The notes: generated from the sequence alone by a model not told the origin. 23,604 nucleotides of DNA from Actinomycetota bacterium (GCA_005883245.1 VAXT01000188.1:1-23604); one strand, 5' to 3'; shown: positions 1 through 7,444, counted from the first letter of the stretch. Translations and numbers: made by a program.

Positions 1-3
1 TTC

Positions 4-111
4 GACAGGAACCATTGGAGCGCACCAACCAATGGGCGGCTCCTGAAACGTGTGCAGCAATCCTCCGCCCGCAAGGAGGGGGTCAATGGGGGAACCAGGG
101 GTTCCCCCATT
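4..111 (-). repeat. Structured 3' element, copy 1 (downstream of cyclase gene)
   Basis: This block lies just 3' of the minus-strand cyclase gene and aligns along its length with 2203-2310. It holds a perfect 12-bp stem (85-96 with 100-111, loop 97-99) whose core GGGGGAACC is shared with copy 2. A conserved single-stranded stretch follows, including GGCTCCTGAAAC on the plus strand at 38-49 and GCAAGGAG at 71-78. A second stem is CCATTGG (12-18) with CCAATGG (29-35). Read on the minus strand the second stem is followed by TTCCTGTC, so it may act as a weak intrinsic terminator. The element may continue past the left edge. The function is not known to me. Confidence 0.7.
85..111 (-). terminator. 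12-bp perfect hairpin after cyclase stop codon
   Basis: The stem arms at 85-96 and 100-111 pair perfectly around a 3-base loop, three bases beyond the stop codon of the minus-strand cyclase gene. There is no T-run directly after it. It could protect the mRNA 3' end or take part in termination together with the hairpin at 12-35. Confidence 0.55.
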
Positions 112-114
112 CTC

Positions 115-2052
115 TTAGCGCCAGTCGACGCTGATCACGTCAACAGGTTTTTCGAAGCCTTTGAAGGCCTCCGAACGCGGGTTCGAGGAGCGGAAGCCGG
201 TGCCTGCGTCGGCGAGGGTCTCCCGGCTGACGAGGATCTCGCCCGCGCCGGCGGCCGCGCCGATTCGCGCGGCTAGGTGAACCGCTTCGCCGCCGTAGGG
301 ATTCGATGCCGCAGCGCTCTCGAACGCATCGCCGGTATGCGCGCCGATCCTCACGTCGGGGGCCACGATCTCGGCGTCGAGGGCGCGCTGGATGGCGATC
401 GCCGCCTCGAGCGCCGCCTTCGGAGTCGCGAACGCCGCGAAGAAGCCGTCTCCCGTCTGCTGGACGACCTCGCCGCCGCGGTTCGAAATCTGCTCCTCGA
501 GCAGCTCGTCGTGCCGCGCGAGTAGCTTCTTCCATTTCTCGTTGCCGAGCGTCTCGAGCAGCCGTGTCGAGCCAACGATGTCCGTGAACAGGAACGTGCG
601 CCGCGTCTGCTGCCGGCCGAGGAGCTCCGCAGCGCGCTCGGCGTCCGCCCTCGCCCCGATGCGCTCGAAGGCTGCGTGCGCGGCATCGAGCTCGGCGATC
701 GCGGCGTGCTCGTCGCCACGCCTGCGGAACGCGATCCCGAGGAGGACACGAGCCTGTGCGGTCTCGAACGGCGCCCCGACTCCGCGCCACTCGTCCCGCG
801 CGTGACGGAGGAGGCGTATCGCCTCTTCCATGTCGCCTTCGGCCAGGGCGATCCGACCCGCGGCGACGTGAACCGTTGCGTCGAAAGCCGGAGCCCGACG
901 GCTGCCGAACTTGTACGAGTCGACGAGCTCTTCGAGCTCCGCGACCGCAGCACGCGCCGTCTTCAGATCGCGGGCGGCGACGGCGATCTCGACCTGCGCC
1001 GGAAGCCGACGGATCCGCGACAGCGGTTCCTCGACCTCGTCAAGCGCGCGCGTGATTCCCGCAACAGCCGCCTCGAGCTTTCCTTCCCCAAGGTTGAGCA
1101 GTGCGAGGCCGGGCTGGGGGTCGGCTCCGAGCTCGTTCGCACGCGCGTACGCCTCCTCGGCGGAAGCGAAGTCGCCGAGCCGGCGGCGGATCTCCCCAAT
1201 CTCGTAGTAGCCGCTCGCGGTGATGTAGCGCTCGAAGTCCTGGAGCTCGTCGCAGGCCGCCGTCGCGACCTTCTCGGCGGCCTCCAGGTCGCCCCGGAGC
1301 CGCATGATCTCCGCACGGTGGATGCGACAAGCGCCGGGAAAGCCGGTCACGTCCAGCCGATCACACCAGCGGTTGGCCGCCTCCGTCCACTCCGCGGCGC
1401 GGCGAACGTCACCGACGTCCTGGCACGCGCTGATCGTCATGCAGTAGACGAGCGTGGTCGAGTAAGCCTCGAGCTCACCGCTGACGGCGGCCGCCGTGCC
1501 CTCGTCGATGAGCTCGAGCCCCTGCTCGATCTCACCCATCTTGACGAGCACACGCCCCTTGGCGACGAGCGCGAGCATCTGCGTGTCTCGATCACTGAAG
1601 CGCCGTGCGAGCTCGTATGCGCGTTCGAGGCTCGCGAGCGCTTTCGGATAGTTCCCTTCCGCGAACATCGCCTGACCCGCCTGGGTGAACGCGATCCGTC
1701 CGTGGACGGCCGACTCCTCCTCCCCCTCGAGCTGGCGTTCCGCAGTCGCGAACCAGCCCTGACCGACCGCGAACGCTCCCCGGTTCGACTCGTCCCAGGC
1801 GAGGGTGAGCGCCACCTGCGCGGCGGAGATGTTGTGCCCCTTGCCGGCGTAGGCGACGTAAGCGCGCTCGCGCAGCCTGACCGCGTCGTTGAGCTTGCCG
1901 CTCCACCAGGCGGCCTCCCCGTACCACTCGAGGTCCTCCGCGCTCAGGCTCGCGGGGTCGAGGCTCGCGTACGCCTCGAACGCCTCCCGCCACGACTGAC
2001 GCGAAGCCGCGTCTCGGGCTGCCGCCCGCGGATCGTCGACCGTCTGTGCCAC
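115..2052 (-). CDS. TPR-repeat protein with C-terminal class III adenylate/guanylate cyclase domain
   Basis: This 645-residue protein should make a cyclic nucleotide under the control of a protein-interaction region. Residues 1 to about 480 are helical and Ala/Glu/Arg-rich with TPR-like repeats. Residues 484-645 form a class III nucleotidyl cyclase domain: FLFTDIVGST carries metal-binding Asp491, and TGDGFFAAF carries the second metal Asp535. VHLAARI keeps Arg596 of the transition-state pair, but the usual Asn is His592. No membrane segment is seen, so it is probably cytosolic. The start is GTG (MAQTVDDP) with no clear Shine-Dalgarno; GACAAT lies six bases upstream, a weak match to a leaderless -10 box. 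The gene sits between two copies of the same 3' element. Cyclase chemistry is likely but the His substitution leaves it uncertain. Confidence 0.88.
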   Translation of the reverse strand: MAQTVDDPRAAARDAASRQSWREAFEAYASLDPASLSAEDLEWYGEAAWWSGKLNDAVRLRERAYVAYAGKGHNISAAQVALTLAWDESNRGAFAVGQGWFATAERQLEGEEESAVHGRIAFTQAGQAMFAEGNYPKALASLERAYELARRFSDRDTQMLALVAKGRVLVKMGEIEQGLELIDEGTAAAVSGELEAYSTTLVYCMTISACQDVGDVRRAAEWTEAANRWCDRLDVTGFPGACRIHRAEIMRLRGDLEAAEKVATAACDELQDFERYITASGYYEIGEIRRRLGDFASAEEAYARANELGADPQPGLALLNLGEGKLEAAVAGITRALDEVEEPLSRIRRLPAQVEIAVAARDLKTARAAVAELEELVDSYKFGSRRAPAFDATVHVAAGRIALAEGDMEEAIRLLRHARDEWRGVGAPFETAQARVLLGIAFRRRGDEHAAIAELDAAHAAFERIGARADAERAAELLGRQQTRRTFLFTDIVGSTRLLETLGNEKWKKLLARHDELLEEQISNRGGEVVQQTGDGFFAAFATPKAALEAAIAIQRALDAEIVAPDVRIGAHTGDAFESAAASNPYGGEAVHLAARIGAAAGAGEILVSRETLADAGTGFRSSNPRSEAFKGFEKPVDVISVDWR

Positions 2053-2171
2053 GGTCCTATTGTCCCATCAGCCGAGAAGCTGACCGCGACTTCCCGATCG
2101 GAGTCGCTGTCAAGGTCTTGGATGTCGGATGAGCAACATTCCGTGGCAGAGCAGTAACAGCCGCCGCCGGA

Positions 2172-2188
2172 GGCGGGCTTTGCCCGCC
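2172..2188. repeat. GC-rich inverted repeat
   Basis: GGCGGGC (2172-2178), TTT, GCCCGCC (2182-2188) forms a perfect 7-bp stem. It lies between the terminator-like stem of the second 3' element and the start region of the cyclase gene. It has no T-tract, so a terminator role is not clear. Confidence 0.45.
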
Positions 2189-2196
2189 GGGAGGCT

Positions 2197-2238
2197 CACA
2201 AAGACAGAAACCGCCCGAAGCACCCTTGCTTCGGACGG
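2197..2238 (-). terminator. Intrinsic terminator for groES-groEL transcript
   Basis: On the minus strand a stem of CCG plus CCGAAGC, interrupted by one mismatch, pairs with GCTTCGG plus CGG around a 6-base loop (2211-2238). It is followed directly by the T-rich run TTTCTGTCTTTG. This is a good rho-independent terminator lying about 105 bases past the groEL stop codon. Confidence 0.7.
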
Positions 2239-2310
2239 CTCCTGAAACCTCCGTGGCGAACATCCGCTCGCAAGGAGAGGGCCCACGGGGGAACCAGGGG
2301 TTCCCCCGTG
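2203..2310 (-). repeat. Structured 3' element, copy 2 (downstream of groEL)
   Basis: This is the second copy of the element at 4-111, in the same orientation and likewise 3' of a minus-strand gene. GGCTCCTGAAAC at 2237-2248 lies exactly 47 bases from the 12-bp hairpin arm at 2284, the same spacing as in copy 1. The hairpin core is identical to copy 1, while the outer three pairs changed from AAT/ATT to CAC/GTG, preserving pairing. The second stem is CCGAAGC/GCTTCGG instead of CCATTGG/CCAATGG, again keeping pairing. The GACAG flank is also kept. This compensating pattern points to selection on RNA structure. Confidence 0.72.
2284..2310 (-). terminator. 12-bp perfect hairpin in groEL 3' region
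   Basis: Arms 2284-2295 and 2299-2310 pair perfectly around AGG. It has the same core as the hairpin at 85-111 with a different but still paired base of the stem. It may stabilise the groEL mRNA end or assist termination. Confidence 0.55.
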
Positions 2311-2318
2311 CTAGCCAG

Positions 2319-2337
2319 CGGCCGCGAAGCGGCCGCG
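2319..2337. repeat. Hairpin of two GCGGCCGC arms next to groEL stop
   Basis: GCGGCCGC, GAA, GCGGCCGC forms a tight hairpin four bases beyond the groEL stop codon. Each arm is itself palindromic. It has no counterpart after the cyclase gene. Confidence 0.5.
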
Positions 2338-2341
2338 CCGC

Positions 2342-3967
2342 TTACATCATGCCGCCCATATCCGGCATCCCTGCGCCGGCACCGGCGGGCGTCTTCTCCG
2401 GCGGCTCGGCGACGATCGCCTCGGTCGTGAGGATGTTCTTCGCGATCGAGGCCGCGTTCTGCAGCGCCGACCGCGTGACCATCGTCGGGTCGATGATCCC
2501 GGCCTTGACGAGATCCTCGTACTCGCCGGTCTCGACGTTCAGGCCGTGGCCCTTCGTTCCGGTGCGGATCTTGTCGACCACGAGCGAGCCCTCGAGGCCG
2601 GCGTTGTCGGCCAGCTGACGAATCGGCTCCTCGAGCGCACGCGTCACGATGTGCGCACCGGTCCGATCATCGCCCTCGAGCGTGTCGGCCTTGATCGCCG
2701 ACGCCGAGTTCAGGAGCGCGACGCCGCCGCCGGGGACGATGCCCTCCTCGAGGGCGGCCCGCGTGGCCTGCAGCGCGTCCTCGACGCGGTGCTTCTTCTC
2801 CTTCATCTCGGTCTCGGTCGCAGCGCCGACCTTGATCACCGCAACGCCGCCGGCGAGCTTCGCCAGCCGCTCCTGCAGCTTCTCGCGGTCGAAGTCGGAG
2901 TCCGTGTTCTCGATCTCGGACTTGAGCTGCTTGATCCGGGCCTTGATGCCGTCGGACGCGCCTGCCCCGTCGATGATCGTCGTCGAGTCCTTGTCGATGA
3001 CGACGCGGCGGGCCTTGCCGAGCTGCGAGAGCTTCGTGTTCTCGAGCTTGAGACCCATCTCCTCGGTGATCACCTCGGCGCCGGAGAGGATCGCGATGTC
3101 CTCGAGCATCCGCTTGCGGCGGTCACCGAAGCCGGGCGCCTTGACGGCGACCGCGGTGAACGTGCCGCGGAGCTTGTTGACGACGATCGTGGCGAGTGCC
3201 TCGCCCTCGACGTCTTCCGAGACGATCAGCAGCGGCTTGCCGGACTGGATGACCTGCTCCAAGACGGGAAGCAGGTCCTTGACGGCCCCGATCTTCTGGT
3301 TCGCAACCAGGATGTACGGGTCCTCGAGGACGGCCTCCATGCGCTCGGCGTCCGTGATCATGTACGGCGAGAGGTAGCCCTTGTCGAACTGCATGCCCTC
3401 GGTGAACTCGAGCTCGAGCCCGAAGGTCTGGCCCTCCTCGACGTTGACGACGCCGTCCTTGCCGACCTTCTCGATCGCATCGGAGATGACGTCGCCGATC
3501 TCGCGCTCGCGCGCCGAGATGGTCGCGACCCGGGCGATGTCCTCCTTGCCCGAGATCTCCTTCGACTGCTTCTGCAGGTCTGCGACGACCTGGTCGACCG
3601 CGATCTCGATGCCGCGCTTGAGCGCGATCGGGTTCGCACCCGCGGCGACGTTCCTCAGGCCCTCGCGGACGATGGCCTGAGCGAGAACGGTCGCGGTTGT
3701 CGTGCCGTCGCCGGCGACATCGTTCGTCGCCGTTGCGACCTCGCGGACGAGCTGAGCGCCCTGATTCTCGAAGACGTCCTCGAGCTCGATCTCGCGCGCA
3801 ATCGTGACGCCGTCGTTCGTGATCGTCGGTGCGCCGAACTTCTTGTCCAGCACGACGTACCGACCCTTCGGGCCAAGAGTGACCTTGACCGCGTCGGCGA
3901 GGGTATTCACGCCGCGCTCGAGCGAGCGCCGCGCCTCCTCGTCGAACTTCAGCTCCTTATGAGCCAT
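2342..3967 (-). CDS. groEL: Chaperonin GroEL (HSP60)
   Basis: This is the 60-kDa chaperonin that folds proteins in an ATP-driven ring with GroES. The 541-residue length is normal. LGPKGR (31-36) and GDGTTTATV (86-94) are the ATP-binding motifs, EEGIVPGGGVAL is the conserved late motif of the equatorial domain, and the tail ends with a Gly/Met-rich GGMM. Translation starts at ATG 25 bases after the groES stop, behind a good Shine-Dalgarno GGGAGGT. It is co-transcribed with groES from the CIRCE-controlled promoter near 4400 and ends at the terminator near 2200. The Gly/Met tail suggests the housekeeping, GroES-linked copy. Identity is certain. Confidence 0.98.
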   Translation of the reverse strand: MAHKELKFDEEARRSLERGVNTLADAVKVTLGPKGRYVVLDKKFGAPTITNDGVTIAREIELEDVFENQGAQLVREVATATNDVAGDGTTTATVLAQAIVREGLRNVAAGANPIALKRGIEIAVDQVVADLQKQSKEISGKEDIARVATISAREREIGDVISDAIEKVGKDGVVNVEEGQTFGLELEFTEGMQFDKGYLSPYMITDAERMEAVLEDPYILVANQKIGAVKDLLPVLEQVIQSGKPLLIVSEDVEGEALATIVVNKLRGTFTAVAVKAPGFGDRRKRMLEDIAILSGAEVITEEMGLKLENTKLSQLGKARRVVIDKDSTTIIDGAGASDGIKARIKQLKSEIENTDSDFDREKLQERLAKLAGGVAVIKVGAATETEMKEKKHRVEDALQATRAALEEGIVPGGGVALLNSASAIKADTLEGDDRTGAHIVTRALEEPIRQLADNAGLEGSLVVDKIRTGTKGHGLNVETGEYEDLVKAGIIDPTMVTRSALQNAASIAKNILTTEAIVAEPPEKTPAGAGAGMPDMGGMM

Positions 3968-3992
3968 TGAGTACCTCCCTCAGAACGAATGG

Positions 3993-4325
3993 TTAGGCGG
4001 ACGCGCCTGCGAGCTCCTTCTTCTTGCTCGCCTTGGCCTTTGTGACCTTCGCGAGCACGTCCGACTCGCGCAAGATCAGAACTTCGTCGGCGCCGAGCTT
4101 GATGTCGGTGCCGCCGTACTTGGAGTAGATGATCTCGTCGCCCACGGCGACTTCCATCGGGACGATCTCGCCCGAATCGTTGCGGGCGCCCGGACCGACG
4201 GCGAGGACGCGGCCGCGCTGCGGCTTCTCCTTCGCGGTGTCGGGCAGGACGATGCCGCTCGTGGTCGTCTCCTCCTCCTCGAGTGCCTCGACGATCAGGC
4301 GATCGCCTAGCGGCTGCAGATCCAT
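3993..4325 (-). CDS. groES: Co-chaperonin GroES (HSP10)
   Basis: GroES caps the GroEL ring. The 110-residue protein begins with the typical LQPLGDRLIVEALE strand. The mobile loop is around residues 20-35 (TSGIVLPDTAKEKPQ), and the roof and core motifs GRVLAVGPG and VGDEIIYSKYGGT follow. The C-terminus carries about 14 extra Lys/Ala-rich residues compared with common GroES proteins of 94-100 residues. ATG is preceded by AGGAGGT with five-base spacing. It is the first gene of the groES-groEL operon, and the HrcA-type operator lies 37 bases upstream. Confidence 0.97.
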   Translation of the reverse strand: MDLQPLGDRLIVEALEEEETTTSGIVLPDTAKEKPQRGRVLAVGPGARNDSGEIVPMEVAVGDEIIYSKYGGTDIKLGADEVLILRESDVLAKVTKAKASKKKELAGASA

Positions 4326-4361
4326 TCAGGACCTCCTGTTCTCCGTACTTTGTGACAGTGT

Positions 4362-4388
4362 CTGGCACTCCTGCGGCGCGAGTGCCAA
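4362..4388 (-). promoter_or_regulatory. CIRCE operator (HrcA-binding site)
   Basis: On the minus strand TTGGCACTC, nine bases, GAGTGCCAG matches the CIRCE pattern TTAGCACTC-N9-GAGTGCTAA, with the change in one arm partly compensated in the other. It sits over the predicted transcription start and upstream of groES, so a bound HrcA repressor would block transcription until heat stress. hrcA is not in the window. Confidence 0.9.
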
Positions 4389-4391
4389 GGC

Positions 4392-4421
4392 ATTCTAACC
4401 GCACCCTTCTCCTCTGTGCAA
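4392..4421 (-). promoter_or_regulatory. groES-groEL promoter, vegetative sigma type
   Basis: On the minus strand TTGCAC (4416-4421) and TAGAAT (4392-4397) are separated by 18 bases and resemble -35 and -10 boxes. The start of transcription would fall near 4385, inside the CIRCE element, which is the expected geometry for HrcA repression. Confidence 0.65.
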
Positions 4422-4487
4422 GCAGAATCGTGCTTACCCGGGCATGCTCCCGTGACTCGGCACCCGGCCGCGTGTTACAAACTCTCG

Positions 4488-4928
4488 ATGCGCCGGGAAT
4501 TCTCTGCGGGCGGGGTCACGATCAGGCGCCTGCGCGGCGAGTGGGTCTTCGCCGCGATCCGGCCCGGAGGCAAGAAGCCGGGGGTCTGGGCGCTCCCGAA
4601 GGGGTTGATCGGCCAGGGCGAGAAGCCCGATGCGACGGCGCTGCGCGAGACCGAGGAGGAAACCGGGATCCAGGCGCGGCTCGTGACGAAGCTCGGCGAC
4701 ATCCGCTACGTCTACACCTGGGAGGGCGAGCGGGTCTTCAAGGTCGTCAGCTTCTACCTGCTCCGGTACTCGAAGGGGCGCCTCGGGGAAATCGAGCCGG
4801 AGATGCGGATCGAGGTCGACGAGGCCCGCTGGCTCCCGCTCGAGGAGGCTCCGAAGCTCCTCGCCTACGGCGGCGAGCGGCAGATGGCGGAGAAAGCGCT
4901 GGCCTTCGTCCGCGACAACGGCTTATGA
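4488..4928 (+). CDS. Nudix hydrolase
   Basis: This 146-residue hydrolase should cleave a nucleoside diphosphate linked to another group; the substrate cannot be told. A perfect Nudix box GX5EX7REXXEEXG lies at residues 39-61, with REXXEE supplying the metal ligands. The N-terminal strand FSAGGVTIRR and the WLPLEEA motif near the C-terminus are typical of small MutT-like proteins. The frame is open 24 codons further upstream, but ATG 4488 puts the fold's first strand at the N-terminus. TACAAA lies six bases before it, a near match to a leaderless -10. It is divergent from groES with about 160 bases between starts. Family is sure, substrate unknown. Confidence 0.93.
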   Translation: MRREFSAGGVTIRRLRGEWVFAAIRPGGKKPGVWALPKGLIGQGEKPDATALRETEEETGIQARLVTKLGDIRYVYTWEGERVFKVVSFYLLRYSKGRLGEIEPEMRIEVDEARWLPLEEAPKLLAYGGERQMAEKALAFVRDNGL

Positions 4929-4965
4929 TCTTCGCGCCTCAGGTGCCGTAGACCCTCCGCCGCTG

Positions 4966-5313
4966 ATGTACGCCCTCAACTTCTATTCGCCGATCGTGGC
5001 CGACCAACTCCGTTCGCGCCGCAAGACGGCGACGATCCGCCTCGGGGACAAGTCCCGGAAGTACAAGAAGGGGATGGTCGTGCAGGTGCTTGTCGGCGCA
5101 CGCTACGGGCCGCGAGAAAAGGTGTTCGACGCGGTCATCGACAAGGTCGAGGTGAAGACGCTCAGCGAGCTCTCGCCGCGGGACATCGAGCACGACAACC
5201 CGGAGATACGGCGTCCCGAGGAGCTCGCCACCTTCCTGGGCCAGCTCTACAACCGCGAGGTCTCCTCCGACGAGATCGTCACCCTGATCCGCTTTTCCGA
5301 GATCCGCGCTTAG
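4966..5313 (+). CDS. ASCH-domain protein
   Basis: This 115-residue soluble protein resembles ASCH-domain proteins, a PUA-like fold linked to RNA binding or RNA modification. The N-terminal MYALNFYSPIVADQL and KTATIRLGD segments match the ligand-pocket face of the family, and VVQVLVGARYG is a core strand. It follows the Nudix gene by 37 bases on the same strand and may be co-transcribed. Its last ~35 bases overlap the end of the convergent zinc-ribbon gene. No substrate can be assigned. Confidence 0.75.
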   Translation: MYALNFYSPIVADQLRSRRKTATIRLGDKSRKYKKGMVVQVLVGARYGPREKVFDAVIDKVEVKTLSELSPRDIEHDNPEIRRPEELATFLGQLYNREVSSDEIVTLIRFSEIRA

Positions 5314-5581
5314 TTCGGCGGATCGGGCCGCCGAAGGCTGTGGGTGGACGGAGCTCCGCGTTGCAGACCTCGCACTCGACGGCGAAGGCGGAGCTGAAGC
5401 GCGCGCCGCACTCGGGGCAGCTGGAGCGGATCTCTCCTCCGCACTGGGGGCATTCGGCCGGCAACTCGCCCTCCGATTCGTCGAAGTAGCGCTGCGCGAA
5501 CCCGCAGGCCAGGCAGAACGCAACCCAATCTCCGAGGGTCTTTCGCCGCTCCTCCCGCAGCCAGTCGGAAGCCTTGCCCAC
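5279..5581 (-). CDS. Zinc-ribbon protein with four CXXC pairs
   Basis: This 100-residue protein carries four CXXC motifs: CLAC, CPQC, CPEC and CEVC. These should bind two zinc ions as two ribbons, preceded by a short helical N-terminus (ASDWLREERRKTLGDW). I do not recognise a specific family. The frame is open 29 codons further upstream, but GTG 5581 gives a compact start, and TAGCAT lies seven bases before it, the leaderless pattern seen elsewhere in this window. The 3' end overlaps the ASCH gene tail-to-tail. The basic tail (RRTKRGSRKSGSG) may be a readout of that overlap. A nucleic-acid or RNA-related role is only a guess. Confidence 0.7.
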   Translation of the reverse strand: MGKASDWLREERRKTLGDWVAFCLACGFAQRYFDESEGELPAECPQCGGEIRSSCPECGARFSSAFAVECEVCNAELRPPTAFGGPIRRTKRGSRKSGSG

Positions 5582-5588
5582 GGAAGGG

Positions 5589-5594
5589 ATGCTA
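5589..5594 (-). promoter_or_regulatory. Leaderless -10 box of zinc-ribbon gene
   Basis: TAGCAT on the minus strand is seven bases from the GTG at 5581, so transcription would start at or next to the start codon. No Shine-Dalgarno is present. Confidence 0.5.
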
Positions 5595-5621
5595 GAAGAG
5601 CGCGGTGGTCTCGCTGATGGA

Positions 5622-5652
5622 ACGGGTCGGGTGGTTCGATTACGGGTCGGGT
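5622..5652. repeat. Direct repeat ACGGGTCGGGT, 20-bp period
   Basis: The 11-base word occurs at 5622-5632 and 5642-5652, spaced 20 bp start to start, close to two helical turns. It lies between the divergent zinc-ribbon and metallohydrolase genes and could be a two-site operator. Confidence 0.45.
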
Positions 5653-5678
5653 CGGCCCACACGATCACTCCTCGGCTC

Positions 5679-6333
5679 GTGAGCTCAGTCCTCTACGTCG
5701 GGCACTCGACGGTTCTGATCGAGCTCGACGGCGTCCGGCTCCTGACCGACCCCCTGCTACGCCGGCGGGTGCTGCATCTGCACCGGCGATCGCCGATCGA
5801 CCTCGCAGAGGTGCGCGGCCTCGACGCGGTCCTCATCTCGCACGCGCACCGCGATCATCTCGACCTGCCGTCCCTGCGCCGGCTCGACCGCAAGGCGACG
5901 GCCGTCGTGCCACGCGGGCTCGCGCGGCCGGTCGAGCGGCTCGGCTTCGAGCGCGTCGTCGAGGTCGGCGAGGGCGAGTCGGTCTCGTTCGGGCCCGTCG
6001 AGGTGCGCGCCACTCACGCCGAGCACGATCCCCGAGCTGGACGGGCTCGTGCCGGACCTGGACCTCGCCTTGATCCCGATCTGGGGCTGGGGCCCGACGC
6101 TCGGCAGCGGCGAGCACCTCGATCCCGCCGGCGCCGCAGAGGCGATCCGGATGCTCCGGCCGCGCCTGGCCGTCCCGATCCACTGGGGCACGTACCGGCC
6201 GCTGCACCACGGCGTGCGCCGCGACCCGGCCTTCCTGACCGAGCCGGCCGAGGAGTTCCTGCGCGAGGCGGCCAGGACGGCGCCGGACGTCGAGATCCGC
6301 GTCCTCAAGCCGGGCGAGCGGCTCGACTTCTAG
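5679..6333 (+). pseudogene. UlaG-like MBL-fold metallohydrolase, frame-disrupted by an internal deletion
   Basis: The gene encodes a COG2220-type metallo-beta-lactamase-fold hydrolase in two frames. From GTG 5679 the first frame gives VLYVGHSTVLIEL, then HAHRDH (residues 55-60, metal ligands) and continues to about 6029 (ATHAEHD). The second frame resumes around 6031-6040 (ELDGLVPDLDLALIPIWGWGP) and runs to TAG 6333 with the conserved IHWGTYRP. The stretch that should carry the central His and the GDT metal-bridging Asp, about 30 residues, is missing at the join. The break is therefore a deletion of roughly 100 bases, not a single-base slip. It is either a real pseudogene or an assembly collapse. 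The stop overlaps the convergent gene's stop in CTAG. Confidence 0.8.
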
Positions 6334-7400
6334 GAGGGCTCGGTGACCCCGCGCGCCTCGGCGACTCGTTCCCGGCGCGCCTTCGTCAGCTCCTGCGTGA
6401 GGATCTGGAGCGTCGCCGCGAGGGGCACCGCGGTCAACGCTCCGAGCACGCCGAGCAACGCGCCGAACAGCGTGACCGCGACGATGATGAAGAATCCGGA
6501 CAGGTTGACCGCGCGGCCCTGAATCTTGGGCGTGAGGATGTTGTTCTCGATCTGCTGGTAGCCGAGGACGACGACCAGCATCACGACGGCCGCGGCGATC
6601 CCCGACTCGGCCCAGATCGTCGGAACGAGGATGAAGCCGGCGAGGGTCGCGCCGATGTTCGGGATCATGTCCAGCAGCCCGGCGATCACGCCGAGGCCGA
6701 GCGCGAAGCTCGAGCCGAGCAGCCAGGCCGTCACGCCCTGGGTGGTCCCGGCGATCGTGGCGATCACGACCAGCCCGATCGCCCAGCGCGAGACAGACTC
6801 CGTCACGCGCTCCCACACGCCGAGCCAGCGCTCGTCCTCGCCGGGCATGAGCATGCTCGCGACGGCGCCCTTCAGGTTCGGCACGTCGCTCAGGAAGAAC
6901 AGGCAGATGAAGAGGATCGTGAAGCCGGCGAGGAAGACACCGAAGAAGTCGCCCGCGATGCCGAGCACATTCGAGATCGTGTCGGGGACCGAGACGGCGG
7001 TCGTGTTCGCCCCCTCTTGGACGTTCTTGCCGATCCCGGTGTCGCAGAGCCAGGAAAGCTCGCTCGACGAGCGCAGCTGATCGACCGTCTGCGGGAGCGC
7101 GTGCAGGAAGTCCCGGACCGAGCCCACCATCGGCACGAGGAAGATCAGCGCGATCACGACCACGCCGAGTGCGGTGCCCAGCACGGTGACGGTCGCCGCG
7201 AGCCCACGAGACCAGCCCGTTCTCCTGATCACGAAGCGCACCGGGAACTCGAAGACGAGGGCGAGGAAGATGCCGACGAAGACGATCAGAAACGTGCTCC
7301 CGATCGCGACGAACGCGCCGAGGACGCCGATCGCCGCCGAGACGACGATGATCGTCCGGATCGGGATCAGCAGCTCGCGCCTGGGAGTCGAGCCTTCCAT
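6330..7400 (-). CDS. AI-2E/PerM-family membrane transporter
   Basis: This 356-residue integral membrane protein belongs to the AI-2 exporter (AI-2E, formerly UPF0118/PerM) family. It has about eight hydrophobic segments: two near residues 13-55, one near 65-90, and clusters near 150-180 and 205-330. The hallmark region ENNILTPKIQGRAVNLSGF lies near residue 280 and is followed by the conserved FGALLGVLGALTAVPLAA segment. Members export small molecules or ions; the substrate here cannot be named. The start is ATG 7400. The stop TAG shares CTAG with the stop of the convergent metallohydrolase gene. Confidence 0.9.
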   Translation of the reverse strand: MEGSTPRRELLIPIRTIIVVSAAIGVLGAFVAIGSTFLIVFVGIFLALVFEFPVRFVIRRTGWSRGLAATVTVLGTALGVVVIALIFLVPMVGSVRDFLHALPQTVDQLRSSSELSWLCDTGIGKNVQEGANTTAVSVPDTISNVLGIAGDFFGVFLAGFTILFICLFFLSDVPNLKGAVASMLMPGEDERWLGVWERVTESVSRWAIGLVVIATIAGTTQGVTAWLLGSSFALGLGVIAGLLDMIPNIGATLAGFILVPTIWAESGIAAAVVMLVVVLGYQQIENNILTPKIQGRAVNLSGFFIIVAVTLFGALLGVLGALTAVPLAATLQILTQELTKARRERVAEARGVTEPS

Positions 7401-7444
7401 GCCGGCTTCTTAGTTCTGCGGAGTGCCGTCGCCGTCCTGCGTCG

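Noticed and set aside
85..111. ydaO-type (c-di-AMP) riboswitch, because of GGGGGAACCA
   Set aside because: The other conserved parts of that riboswitch are absent, the GGGGGAACC here is half of a perfect hairpin, and the element lies 3' of genes instead of 5'.
676..2157. Long plus-strand open frame opposite the cyclase gene
   Set aside because: It has Arg/Val-rich low-complexity composition with no family motif and is the mirror of a well-supported gene; typical of high-GC DNA.
4..2310. Composite transposon ends flanking the cyclase gene
   Set aside because: The repeats are direct and fit 3' UTRs; no transposase, target-site duplication or inverted ends are visible.
2546..3970. Plus-strand open frame opposite groEL
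   Set aside because: It mirrors the whole groEL gene codon by codon and has the Asp/Leu/Arg-rich composition of an antisense shadow.
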